The translations under genes were made by a program, and so were the position numbers. This document shows, in pieces, positions 15,268-22,526 of a stretch of DNA of 36,747 nt (positions are counted from its first letter, which is position 1; each line of letters begins with the position of its first letter). This DNA comes from Actinomycetes bacterium (lineage in GTDB: Bacteria; Actinomycetota; Acidimicrobiia; Acidimicrobiales; RAAP-2): assembly GCA_021791615.1 (NCBI GenBank), contig JAJYWG010000138.1:1-36747 (forward strand). Direction: 5' to 3'. The notes beneath the pieces are model-generated. The model had not been told where the DNA came from and did not search any database. It saw only the letters and a list, made by a program, of their open reading frames with translations.

Positions 15268-16473
15268 CTACTTGCGAACCCCCCACAGCCTCTCGTAGTC
15301 GGCACGGTAGTTCGCAGGGCCGTACCACGTTGTCAGGGGAGCCTTCAGGTTGACGTGCTTGATGTTTGCTGTGTCGAACAGCCTCGTTGGCACATGCTCG
15401 TTCGCGACGGGTGCCATCCTTAGGATCCCTCGCAGTGCCTGGTCGACGCTCGCCCAGCCTTCCCAGGTGGTCGGGTCTCCCACTTCCGCCTTGACCGCGG
15501 TGTTTCCAGCGGAAATCTCTTGCATGGGCGCGAGGTCCGCGTTCTGCGTCGCCAGGATGATGCGCGAGTTGGCGCGCGCGGACGTGATGATGGGCTCGTC
15601 GTATGTGACCATGAAGTCGTACACAGGGAAGAACACGTTGGTCGACGGGTTGGCTACGGCCGCCGTCGCGGAGCTCTGGAGCGTCGAGGTCTCACCGCTC
15701 GAAGTGAGCGGGATGTCCGTGTACGTCGCCGAGCACGTCTTCGGGCAGTACTTCTCCAGCACGGATTTGAATCCTGCGACCGTGTCGTCGGAAGCTCCGA
15801 GCCCCTTGAACCATTGGACCAGCGCATGGACTTTTCCATCGGTCTTGAGTACGTCGTACTCGCCGACGAGCTTCCCCGAGTGCGTGTAGCTGTAGGTCAC
15901 CTCTCCGAACACTCCGAGTGCCTTCAATTTCGCTGTCGGGAGACGGGGATCGCCTGTGCATCCGACGACGACGGTCACGCCCGCTGCCTTGGCCTTCGTG
16001 AGCGCGCTCGATACGGATGTCGGCACGATACACTCGAGGACAACGGCTTTCGCGTTCTCTGCGATCGCGCTCTCGATGTCGTGGACCTGTGTGGCGGCTG
16101 TGAGCGCATTATCGTAGATGACATGCATGCCCAACGCCTTTGCTGCCTGCTGCACTCCGGTCAGGTACTCGGTGTTGAAGGTGTTCTCGCCGACTCCGAG
16201 AAACATGATCGAGTCGCCCTTGAGCGCTCTGACCTTCGCGGCGGGAAGGGCTGGGCCCGGCGCAATGAACCGGGATGCTCCTTCTGTCGCACTGAGGGCG
16301 TGCTTGAGCGCCTTGATCTGCGACCTGGTCAGTCCTGCCGCATCCTGTCTGGCGTGATCGCTCGCACTTGCCGCCGCGGTGGACGCGGCGAGCGCGCCCA
16401 TGCCGAACACGACGGCGAGCATCGCGCCGCCGACAGCGACAAGGAGCTGCCTTGCATACCGACCTCTGGTCAT
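15268..16473 (-). CDS. ABC substrate-binding protein 2 (nucleoside island)
   Basis: A 401-residue exported receptor of the Peripla_BP_4/RbsB-like class. The signal peptide is MTRGRYARQLL, a hydrophobic core, then ALAASTAAASASD. No cysteine follows, so it is not a typical lipoprotein. The mature domain shows MFLGVGENTFNTEYLTGVQQAAKALG (first lobe strand/helix), NAKAVVLECIVPTSV, AGVTVVVGCTGD and a late DPTTWEGWASVDQALRGI hinge segment. A strong GAGGGGG site precedes the ATG. It sits between the permease and ATPase genes and is bracketed by hairpins on both sides. Ligand is inferred to be a nucleoside or its sugar from the enzymes of the operon. Confidence 0.9.
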   Translation of the reverse strand: MTRGRYARQLLVAVGGAMLAVVFGMGALAASTAAASASDHARQDAAGLTRSQIKALKHALSATEGASRFIAPGPALPAAKVRALKGDSIMFLGVGENTFNTEYLTGVQQAAKALGMHVIYDNALTAATQVHDIESAIAENAKAVVLECIVPTSVSSALTKAKAAGVTVVVGCTGDPRLPTAKLKALGVFGEVTYSYTHSGKLVGEYDVLKTDGKVHALVQWFKGLGASDDTVAGFKSVLEKYCPKTCSATYTDIPLTSSGETSTLQSSATAAVANPSTNVFFPVYDFMVTYDEPIITSARANSRIILATQNADLAPMQEISAGNTAVKAEVGDPTTWEGWASVDQALRGILRMAPVANEHVPTRLFDTANIKHVNLKAPLTTWYGPANYRADYERLWGVRK

Positions 16474-16521
16474 TGGTGTTCCCCCTCTTCGAATCTTGTC
16501 ATCCTGTCTCCGGGCTTGGTT

Positions 16522-16541
16522 GTCGCAGCGTCTGCTGCGAC
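16522..16541. repeat. Short hairpin between permease and SBP 2
   Basis: GTCGCAGC-GTCT-GCTGCGAC, a perfect 8-bp stem with 4-base loop, begins 5 bp after the permease stop on the minus strand. With the hairpin after the SBP gene it brackets the SBP message, which could stabilise a processed SBP-only transcript. Confidence 0.5.
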
Positions 16542-16546
16542 GGTGG

Positions 16547-17599
16547 CTACTGGGTCTCCACGCTCAATCCGATCGTATTTCCCGCACCTCCCTTCACGGT
16601 GAGGCTCGACACCGCGAGGGCGATCACGAGGGCGCCGCCGTAGAAGACGTCTTGGATCCAGCCGGCAAGACCGATGATCTCCAGGCCCGTATACCCGGTC
16701 ACGAGGAGATAGGTCGCGACGAAGGTGCCCCACGCGCTCGGACGGCCGACGTCGAAGCAGGTCGTCCCCAGGAACGCGCTCGACAGCATGGGCAGCAGGA
16801 GGTCGGAACCAAGGGTCGGATCGGTGCCGTTCAGATACCCGACCGCGACGATCGACGCGAGGGCTGCGACGACGCTGGATACGACGAGCGACGAGAACTT
16901 GATCCGCTGGACGCGGATTCCCGAGAGACGGGCGACGTTCGGGTTGGCTCCGACGAAGAACATCCGTCGGCCGAGCGGAGTGTACCGGAACACGTACCAG
17001 CCGATGAGCACGGCAGCGAGGGCCAGCCAAAACGACAGCTCGAGCCCCAGGAACGACCCGGAGAACAGCTGTGCGTAGCCGGCACCCACACCAGATCTCG
17101 GCGTTGTGTCGATGCCGAGAGCGATGCCGAGGAACGCGGTGCCCGTGCCGAGGGTGACGATCAGGGAATTGAGCCGAAGCGTGACGATGAGGAAGCCCTG
17201 GAGGACGCCGACGACGATCCCCAGTCCGATGATCGAGAGGAATACAGGCGCATACCCCCAATGGTGGACGATGTCAAGCCTTCCAATGAGGACGACCTCG
17301 ATCGTGAAGCTTCCCGCTAGGGAAAGGTCGATCTCTCCCGCAATGAGCGGAACGATGAAGCCGAGTGCGAGGAGCAGGAGGGTACCTTGCGAGTCGAACA
17401 TCGTCTCGAAGTTGGTCGTCGTCAAGAATTCGGAGGGCTTGAGCGCGCCGAAGACGACAATGAGGAGCGCCCAGACGCCGATCACGCCGTAACGCTGGAC
17501 GAAACTCCATTGCCGCCGTGGACGTCTCCGCCGAATCTCGCTCGACGGCTGCTCGGCCGAGATCGTCGCTTCCTCGTCCGGCTGGGTCACGGTCACTGT
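16547..17599 (-). CDS. Ribose/nucleoside-type ABC transporter permease
   Basis: A 350-residue RbsC-family membrane protein from the GTG at 17599. After a basic tail (EIRRRRPRRQWSF) come about eight to ten hydrophobic segments. It has the hallmark GEIDLSLAGS motif (family GEIDLSVGS) and a cytoplasmic loop GANPNVARLSGIRVQRIKFSS. The longer frame begins with ATG at 17644, but GGAAGG positioned before the GTG of VTVTQPDEE supports the shorter start. It is the channel for the importer formed with the SBP and ATPase downstream. The gene lies 90 bp after the PhyH-type oxygenase. Region GGTTCFDVGRPSAWGT-like loop (STAFLGTTCFDVGRPS) replaces the usual GGASLxGGRG, a mild departure. Confidence 0.88.
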   Translation of the reverse strand, partial: TVTVTQPDEEATISAEQPSSEIRRRRPRRQWSFVQRYGVIGVWALLIVVFGALKPSEFLTTTNFETMFDSQGTLLLLALGFIVPLIAGEIDLSLAGSFTIEVVLIGRLDIVHHWGYAPVFLSIIGLGIVVGVLQGFLIVTLRLNSLIVTLGTGTAFLGIALGIDTTPRSGVGAGYAQLFSGSFLGLELSFWLALAAVLIGWYVFRYTPLGRRMFFVGANPNVARLSGIRVQRIKFSSLVVSSVVAALASIVAVGYLNGTDPTLGSDLLLPMLSSAFLGTTCFDVGRPSAWGTFVATYLLVTGYTGLEIIGLAGWIQDVFYGGALVIALAVSSLTVKGGAGNTIGLSVETQ

Positions 17600-17689
17600 C
17601 GGGCCGCCTTCCTTGCGAAGGCGGGCTCGCCCTCCTGCGCGCATCTGAAGGTGCCGAGCGAAGAGGTCGAGAGCGCCGACGGGCTCACG

Positions 17690-18517
17690 TCAGAGCGCGG
17701 CGTGCGCCGTGGCCGTCGAGAACACGAGTGGGTTCTGATTCTCGTCTGCGAGCAGGTCACCGACCTTCATGTCCCCGACCTGCTCTTTCGTGTAAATATC
17801 CTGCGCTCCGTTGAACCGAGCGCCGTCGGGCATGTAGGCGACGGTGAACGCGATCCGCTGGTGAGGAGTCATGTTCGCTCCCGCGCCGTGCGCCGTCAAT
17901 CCGTTGTGCACGACAGCCCCGCCTGCAGGGACTGGGCAGAAGACGGGATCGATGTGCGCCCACGCGGGGTATACGTTGAACAGGGCGCCGATGTCCTCGT
18001 CGATCTGGACGTTGTCGTACCGCTCGTCAAGATGCGTCCCGGGGAGATAGCAGAGGCATCCGTTCTCCACGGTCACGTCGGACAGGGCAACCCAGATGGT
18101 GAGCGCGTTGCTCGCGCGAAACGACCAGTACGGCACGTCGAGGTGGAACGCCGTGGGATTGGCGAAGGGCTCCTTGACGAGCGCCTGGTCCAGGTAGATC
18201 CGCACACCGTCGGCATTCGAAAGGGTCGCGGCGATGCGCCCCAGTCGTGGGTCCAGGACGAGACGGCGCACCTCGGGACTCGTCATCCACAGGTTGATCG
18301 TCTGCGAGAACACCTTGTCGTGGTACTCGTGCTCCTCGGTAAAAAACGGCGCGTACTCGGCGTCGTCTTTCGGGAAGATCCCCGTCCGCTCGGCAAGCGC
18401 GCGGACAACGGCCTCCCTCCACACCTTCACGTCCTCACCGTCGAGCAAGTCTGGGAGCACGACGAAGCCGTTGTCGCGGAAGAAGTTGATTTCGTGTTGC
18501 GACACTGCGTCACGCAC
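17690..18517 (-). CDS. Phytanoyl-CoA dioxygenase (PhyH) family oxygenase
   Basis: A 275-residue Fe(II)/2-oxoglutarate oxygenase. Iron ligands are His125 and Asp127 in AFHLDVPYW and His210 in LTAHGAGANMTPHQR, with Arg221 the likely 2-oxoglutarate contact. ENGCLCYLPGTH is typical of the family. A GTG at 18517 with a GGAGGGG site is preferred. The open frame to 18688 would start inside the operator and its extra 57 residues look non-coding. It is the first gene of the leftward, LacI-controlled operon, ahead of the importer. PhyH enzymes hydroxylate very varied small molecules, so the substrate must be read from context: a nucleoside or modified sugar is a guess. A leader of about 175 nt precedes it. 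Confidence 0.9.
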   Translation of the reverse strand: MRDAVSQHEINFFRDNGFVVLPDLLDGEDVKVWREAVVRALAERTGIFPKDDAEYAPFFTEEHEYHDKVFSQTINLWMTSPEVRRLVLDPRLGRIAATLSNADGVRIYLDQALVKEPFANPTAFHLDVPYWSFRASNALTIWVALSDVTVENGCLCYLPGTHLDERYDNVQIDEDIGALFNVYPAWAHIDPVFCPVPAGGAVVHNGLTAHGAGANMTPHQRIAFTVAYMPDGARFNGAQDIYTKEQVGDMKVGDLLADENQNPLVFSTATAHAAL

Positions 18518-18672
18518 CGGCCCCTCCAAACCTGTCACATGACAGTAATACTTCGGTGCTGCGCAACCAACGTAAGGAGAGTCCGTCGCGTAGTTGAGCG
18601 GAGAGCCCCGTCGCAGTGGCCATGCGCCCCGCAGCTGGTTCGGAGCAGGCTGACGCGTGGGACCAGGGGTCC

Positions 18673-18686
18673 GGAAAACGTTTTCC
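18673..18686. promoter_or_regulatory. LacI-family operator
   Basis: GGAAAACGTTTTCC is a perfect 14-bp palindrome centred on CG, the classical shape of a LacI/GalR operator. It lies between the divergent PhyH operon and the LacI gene, just downstream of the predicted leftward start site. It is therefore well placed to block the operon and possibly autoregulate the repressor. Confidence 0.85.
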
Positions 18687-18700
18687 ACGCACGGGCGCGT

Positions 18701-18729
18701 AGGCTAACGAGGGACCGAGCGCACGTCAA
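18701..18729 (-). promoter_or_regulatory. Leftward promoter of the nucleoside island
   Basis: On the minus strand TTGACG (18729-18724), 17 bases, then TAGCCT (18706-18701). Predicted start near 18694 puts the LacI operator at about +8 to +21. The -10 is weak (3 of 6). Confidence 0.5.
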
Positions 18730-18772
18730 GGTTGGTGCCGGTGGTGGGTGGACGTCCCCGTGGAGGCGCGGC

Positions 18773-19882
18773 GTGGAAGAGCGAGGAAACGTGTGGGCAG
18801 CTCGAACGCCCACGATCCGTGACGTCGCGCGCAGAGCCGGAGTGTCCGTGGCAACCGTGTCGCGGGCCTTGCGCGGCAGCCGCCCGGTCCGACCCGACCT
18901 GGCTGTGCTTGTTCACCGCGCGGCGGAAGAGCTCGGGTACCGCCCCAACGCTCTGGCACAGGGGTTGCGCCTGCGGTCGTCGGGCACGGTCGGCATGATT
19001 GTGCCGAGCATCGCTAACCCGTTTTTCGCGTCGTGCGCCGAGGCGGTCGAAAAGGAGCTCGAGATCTCGGGGCGAACGCTGCTCCTCTCGGTGTCTGGAA
19101 ACGACCCAGACCTCGAAACTCGAAGGCTGCATGGACTCATCGAGCGCCGCATCGACGGGCTCGTCATCGTGCCGTGCGACTCGAAGAGAAGCCGCACGGT
19201 GCTCGCCACGGTCGAAGACCGAGTACCGATCGTCCAGTTGGATCGGCGAGTAGACGATTTCGACTCCGCACGGGTGGGCGTCGACGACGAAGTGGGGATC
19301 AAGCTGGTACTTCAGCACCTCGCCGAGAGAGGCGCCAGCACCGTCTTCTTCATCAGCGCCCGAGCTGACAGCTCGACTGCATTCCGTAGGCTGAGCGCAT
19401 TTCGTCAAATCGCAGAACGCCTACGGCTCCGTTCCATCGCCGAAGTCGCGCTCGGAGAGTTCACCTCCGACTGGGGACGGGAGGCGGCAATCCAGCTCCT
19501 ATCTGGAGACGACCTGCCCGACGCCGTGGTTTGCGGCGACGATGCCATCGCCTTCGGGGTACTCCAGGCTTGTCATGAGGCCGGCGTCCGCGTTCCATCG
19601 GACCTGATGGTGACGGGGTACGACGACGTGTCGTTCAGCGCGGTCTCCCACCCTCCACTGACCACGGTCCGGCAGCCCATCGCAGAGCTCGCGAGGTTGA
19701 GCATAGGGCTCCTCGATCGCCAGAGAGAGCTGGGGTCCCATGCTGCAGAAACCTTCACCTTGCAGCCGAGCCTGGTGGTCCGTGCCTCGACCCGGAGCGC
19801 GGCGGGCTCGAGCCTGCCTGTGGGATCGACGGCTGAACGGGACAATGTGCGCATCGAGAACGCCCCTTTTCGGTCTAGGTGA
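18773..19882 (+). CDS. LacI-family transcriptional regulator
   Basis: A 369-residue repressor. The N-terminal HTH reads TIRDVARRAGVSVATVSRALRG, and a hinge helix region (YRPNALAQGLRL) matches the family. A periplasmic-binding-protein-like effector domain follows (GTVGMIVPSIANPFFA; DAVVCGDDAIAFGVLQACHEAG; VTGYDDVSFS; PPLTTVRQP). The GTG at 18773 is chosen because GGAGG lies 6 bases upstream; a second GTG at 18791 is possible. It diverges from the PhyH-importer-hydrolase operon across a perfect palindromic operator. It therefore most likely represses that operon until a nucleoside- or ribose-type ligand binds. The C-terminal ~25 residues beyond the family end are low complexity. Nothing suggests damage. 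Confidence 0.93.
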   Translation: MEERGNVWAARTPTIRDVARRAGVSVATVSRALRGSRPVRPDLAVLVHRAAEELGYRPNALAQGLRLRSSGTVGMIVPSIANPFFASCAEAVEKELEISGRTLLLSVSGNDPDLETRRLHGLIERRIDGLVIVPCDSKRSRTVLATVEDRVPIVQLDRRVDDFDSARVGVDDEVGIKLVLQHLAERGASTVFFISARADSSTAFRRLSAFRQIAERLRLRSIAEVALGEFTSDWGREAAIQLLSGDDLPDAVVCGDDAIAFGVLQACHEAGVRVPSDLMVTGYDDVSFSAVSHPPLTTVRQPIAELARLSIGLLDRQRELGSHAAETFTLQPSLVVRASTRSAAGSSLPVGSTAERDNVRIENAPFRSR

Positions 19883-20254
19883 GGACGCGCCTCACCCTGG
19901 GCTTTTCCAGCGCGGCTAACACTTCCCCTTGCGGGTCGGCCCCGACCTCAAGTCGTGCGAGCAGGAATCTGCCCCCTCTGGACTTCCGCCGTGGCCGGGG
20001 TTGCGCGTCATTCGGTCGTCGCCTTGGGCGGGGTCCAGGGGACCCGTCTCTCGGCCCATCCCCTGCACCTCGAAGCCCAGGCGTGCGCGGCAACGGGCTG
20101 CGACGTCGTCCACAACCGCGGCTACCGGACAGAGACGCGCCTGGCGCGACAGCACGTCGAGCCGTCTCGCGGGGCGTACCCGGTCGAGCCGACTGTCGCG
20201 ACCGGAGACCGACGAGACTCGGGGGGAGCACACAACCACCCGAGGAGGACCACC
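19883..20254. other. Intergenic stretch without recognisable gene
   Basis: About 370 bp between the LacI gene and the small membrane protein. Frames are open in places on both strands but show no family-like sequence, start with ribosome-binding site, or strong terminator. A small GGGTCC-AGG-GGACCC dyad at 20031-20045 is the only structure seen. Confidence 0.4.
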
Positions 20255-20713
20255 GTGACGACCCGCTCCCTCTACGACTACGTCCCCCACCATCACACGA
20301 AGGAGAAACTGGACCACGTCGCGCGGCCGATCAAGGTGAGTGAGCAGCTACCCCACGGGAACCCCGTCGCCCGGTTCAACTCGTGGTTCGCGGTGAAGGT
20401 CACCAACGGGGTAGGCACCATGTGGTGCGCCTATGCGTTCGCCGCCCTGGCGCTGGTTAGCCTTCCCGCGGCCGTCAGCTCCCACAACGCCGTCACTCTG
20501 GTCTCGTGGGTGTCCCAGACCTTCCTCCAGCTGGTCTTGCTGTCGGTAATCATCGTCGGGCAGAACGTGCTCGCCACCGCGGCAGACAAGCGAGCCGACG
20601 CCACCTACAACGATGCTGATGCCGTGCTCCACGAGGTCGTGAAGCTCCAAGAGCACCTCGCTGTCCAGGACGAGGTGCTCCAACAGCTGCTCGGCGAACG
20701 AGCGGCTTCATAG
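20255..20713 (+). CDS. Small conserved membrane protein with C-terminal helical tail
   Basis: A 152-residue protein starting at GTG 20255 with a clear CGAGGAGG site. A soluble N-terminus (about 50 residues, His-rich PHHHTKEK) is followed by two hydrophobic segments, about 54-74 (VGTMWCAYAFAALALVSLP) and 81-103 (LVSWVSQTFLQLVLLSVIIVG). A charged, probably coiled-coil tail follows (KRADATYNDADAVLHEVV, QDEVLQQLLGE). I recognise the MWCAYAFA / QTFLQLVLLSVII pattern from unnamed actinobacterial and phage-associated membrane proteins; no function is known to me. It is isolated on the plus strand between two leftward operons. A diverged copy of its 3' end lies at 7327-7440. Confidence 0.85.
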   Translation: MTTRSLYDYVPHHHTKEKLDHVARPIKVSEQLPHGNPVARFNSWFAVKVTNGVGTMWCAYAFAALALVSLPAAVSSHNAVTLVSWVSQTFLQLVLLSVIIVGQNVLATAADKRADATYNDADAVLHEVVKLQEHLAVQDEVLQQLLGERAAS

Positions 20714-20780
20714 GGAGTGAGTCCGATATCGATGGGGCTGGCCGAAGGTAGCGCGGCAGGCCACACGTAACGAGGACGTT

Positions 20781-20936
20781 TCAGTAGACGAAGCTGGCGA
20801 ACACCTTGACCGCTACGAGAAGCGCCGAGGCGACGAGTGTTGGCGGCAACGCTGTCTGCACGCGGATCGGCAACGTTTGGAAAAGCCGGAAGCGCCCTAT
20901 TTTGGGCTCGACCGGCTCGACAACACCGCCGTCGAG
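20781..20936 (-). other. Open 51-codon extension after the flavoprotein stop
   Basis: Directly after the TGA of the flavoprotein gene the same frame stays open for 51 codons. It encodes a segment ending in a hydrophobic stretch (PPTLVASALLVAVKVFASFVY) that looks like a short transmembrane tail. There is no ATG; a GTG (VQTALPP) or TTG would be the only starts and no ribosome-binding site is evident. It might be a tiny membrane peptide, a remnant, or chance in GC-rich DNA. Confidence 0.25.
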
Positions 20937-22442
20937 TCAGCGTACGCCGATCCCGGCCGACGCCGCAGAGGTGCCGGCGATCCGGCCGAAGACCGAACCG
21001 CTGGTCAAACCGGTCCCACCTGGGTAGTTGAAGTAGAAGAGTCCGCCCACCAGCTCGCCGGCGGCGTACAGACCCCGCATCGGCTCACCCTCGGTATCGA
21101 TTACCTGTGCCGAATCACTGATGCGCACGCCTCCGAAGGTGAACGTGACCCCGCAGGTGACGGCGTACGCCTCGAAGGGGGGCGTGTCGATCGTGTTCGC
21201 CCAGTTGGACTTCTCGATCGCGAGTCCCTTGGTCCCGCGTCCGTCCTTCACGTTCGGGTTGAACGGGACATCGGTCGTGACCGCCCCGTTGTACTCCTCG
21301 ATCGTGCGAAGGAACTGTGTCGCGTCGACCCCTTCCAGCTTGCCTGCCAGCTCCGGCAGGCTCGACGCGCTCACCTTGGTCACGCGCCGGATCCGGTACT
21401 CGTCGCGCAGCAACGGGATGGTCTTCGCATCGAAGACCTGCCAGGCGAACTGCTGGGGCTGCGCGAGGATGACCCGCCCGTACTTCGCGTACGTGTAGTT
21501 CCGGAAGTCGGCCCCCTCGTCGAGAAAGCGGCGGCCTTCGGCGTTGACCATGACCGAGAGCGGGTAGCTGTGCTTCTGGAAGGCGTCGCCCACCGTGAGG
21601 TCACCGAACGGAGGCGCGTGCAGGTCCCAGCCCACCGCATGGGCCCCCGACCAGTTCCCCCACGGCATGGCGCCAGCGTCGAGCGCCATACGGATCCCGT
21701 CGCCGGTGTTGAACCTGGTGCCACGGACTTTCGCGAGGTCCCACCCTGGGCCGAGGTACCGGGTACGCCACTCGACGTTGGCCTCGAAGCCTCCGCTCGC
21801 GAGGACGACCGCACCGGCGCTGACACGCCGTTCGGCGTCACCTTCGACGTAGTCAAGGCCGGCGACCGCGCGTCGCTCAGTGGTGAGCGCGCGCGCCCGC
21901 GCCCCGTAACGGATCGACGCTCCAGCCTTGGTCGCTGCTTTCGTCAGGGCATCCACGAGCCCTGGGCCCCCGCCCACCGCTTCGAGGGTGAGCCCGCCCC
22001 AGAACGTGAACTTGCCCCCCAAATTGTACGCTTGGCGTCCATAGATCGGCGCGAAGCGCACGCCACGCGACCGCAGCCACTGCATCGTGTCGAAGCTTCG
22101 CTTCACGAGGATCTCGGCGAGGTCCGGGTCGCAGCGGTACTCGGTGACCCTGCCCAGATCCTCAAGGTACTGCGCGACCGGGTAGGTGCCGAAGTCGGTG
22201 CTCTCGAGCTGTGCCGGCGTGAGGTCAGGCACGAGCTTGCAGATGTCGTCCACTCCGTCGTACGCGAAGCGCATCGCACCAGCCGTGAAGGTCGAGTTCC
22301 CCCCGCGTTCCTCGTAGGGGGCCCGCTCGAGCACGAGCACGGACGCGCCTGCCTCCGCCGCGGCCAGCGCGGCGCACAAGCCGGCGTTACCTGCCCCCAC
22401 GACGATGACGTCGAAGCGCTTCTCGTCGCTGCTATCGGTCAT
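20937..22442 (-). CDS. FAD-dependent dehydrogenase/reductase, tricarballylate dehydrogenase (TcuA)-like
   Basis: A 501-residue flavoprotein of the FAD_binding_2 (fumarate reductase / succinate dehydrogenase flavoprotein) family. The Rossmann motif VVGAGNAGLCAALAAAEAG lies at residues 15-33 with the ribose-binding acid in LVLERAP. The RGGNS segment contacts FAD, and ASGGFEANVEW and the C-terminal GLYAAGELVGGLFYFNYPGGTGL complete the FAD site. Resemblance to TcuA comes from the GGNSTFTAGAMRF region. Related enzymes also include ketosteroid dehydrogenases, so the substrate is open: a C-C desaturation or reduction of a carboxylic acid or ketone. ATG at 22442 is preferred over the upstream start at 22499. 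It is the last gene of the leftward operon, 84 bp after the ATPase-permease fusion. No quinone- or ferredoxin-linked partner is visible. Confidence 0.85.
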   Translation of the reverse strand: MTDSSDEKRFDVIVVGAGNAGLCAALAAAEAGASVLVLERAPYEERGGNSTFTAGAMRFAYDGVDDICKLVPDLTPAQLESTDFGTYPVAQYLEDLGRVTEYRCDPDLAEILVKRSFDTMQWLRSRGVRFAPIYGRQAYNLGGKFTFWGGLTLEAVGGGPGLVDALTKAATKAGASIRYGARARALTTERRAVAGLDYVEGDAERRVSAGAVVLASGGFEANVEWRTRYLGPGWDLAKVRGTRFNTGDGIRMALDAGAMPWGNWSGAHAVGWDLHAPPFGDLTVGDAFQKHSYPLSVMVNAEGRRFLDEGADFRNYTYAKYGRVILAQPQQFAWQVFDAKTIPLLRDEYRIRRVTKVSASSLPELAGKLEGVDATQFLRTIEEYNGAVTTDVPFNPNVKDGRGTKGLAIEKSNWANTIDTPPFEAYAVTCGVTFTFGGVRISDSAQVIDTEGEPMRGLYAAGELVGGLFYFNYPGGTGLTSGSVFGRIAGTSAASAGIGVR

Positions 22443-22526
22443 TCGCCCCGTCACTCCCTTTCTCGATGGACAACGCGATGCCGCTCGACGCCCCATCACT
22501 CGCCGTCAAGTGCCCCTCGCCGACCT

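Noticed and set aside
18532..18545. CTGTCA-CA-TGACAG dyad near the PhyH start
   Set aside because: It resembles a regulator site but lies about 150 nt downstream of the predicted start, close to the ribosome-binding site. The LacI palindrome is far better placed. Kept only as a note because a TGTCACAT match recurs at 30.54 kb.
17387..18772. Long in-frame extension upstream of the LacI gene
   Set aside because: The first ~460 codons are antisense to the PhyH and permease genes. The LacI family N-terminus and a good ribosome-binding site occur at 18773.
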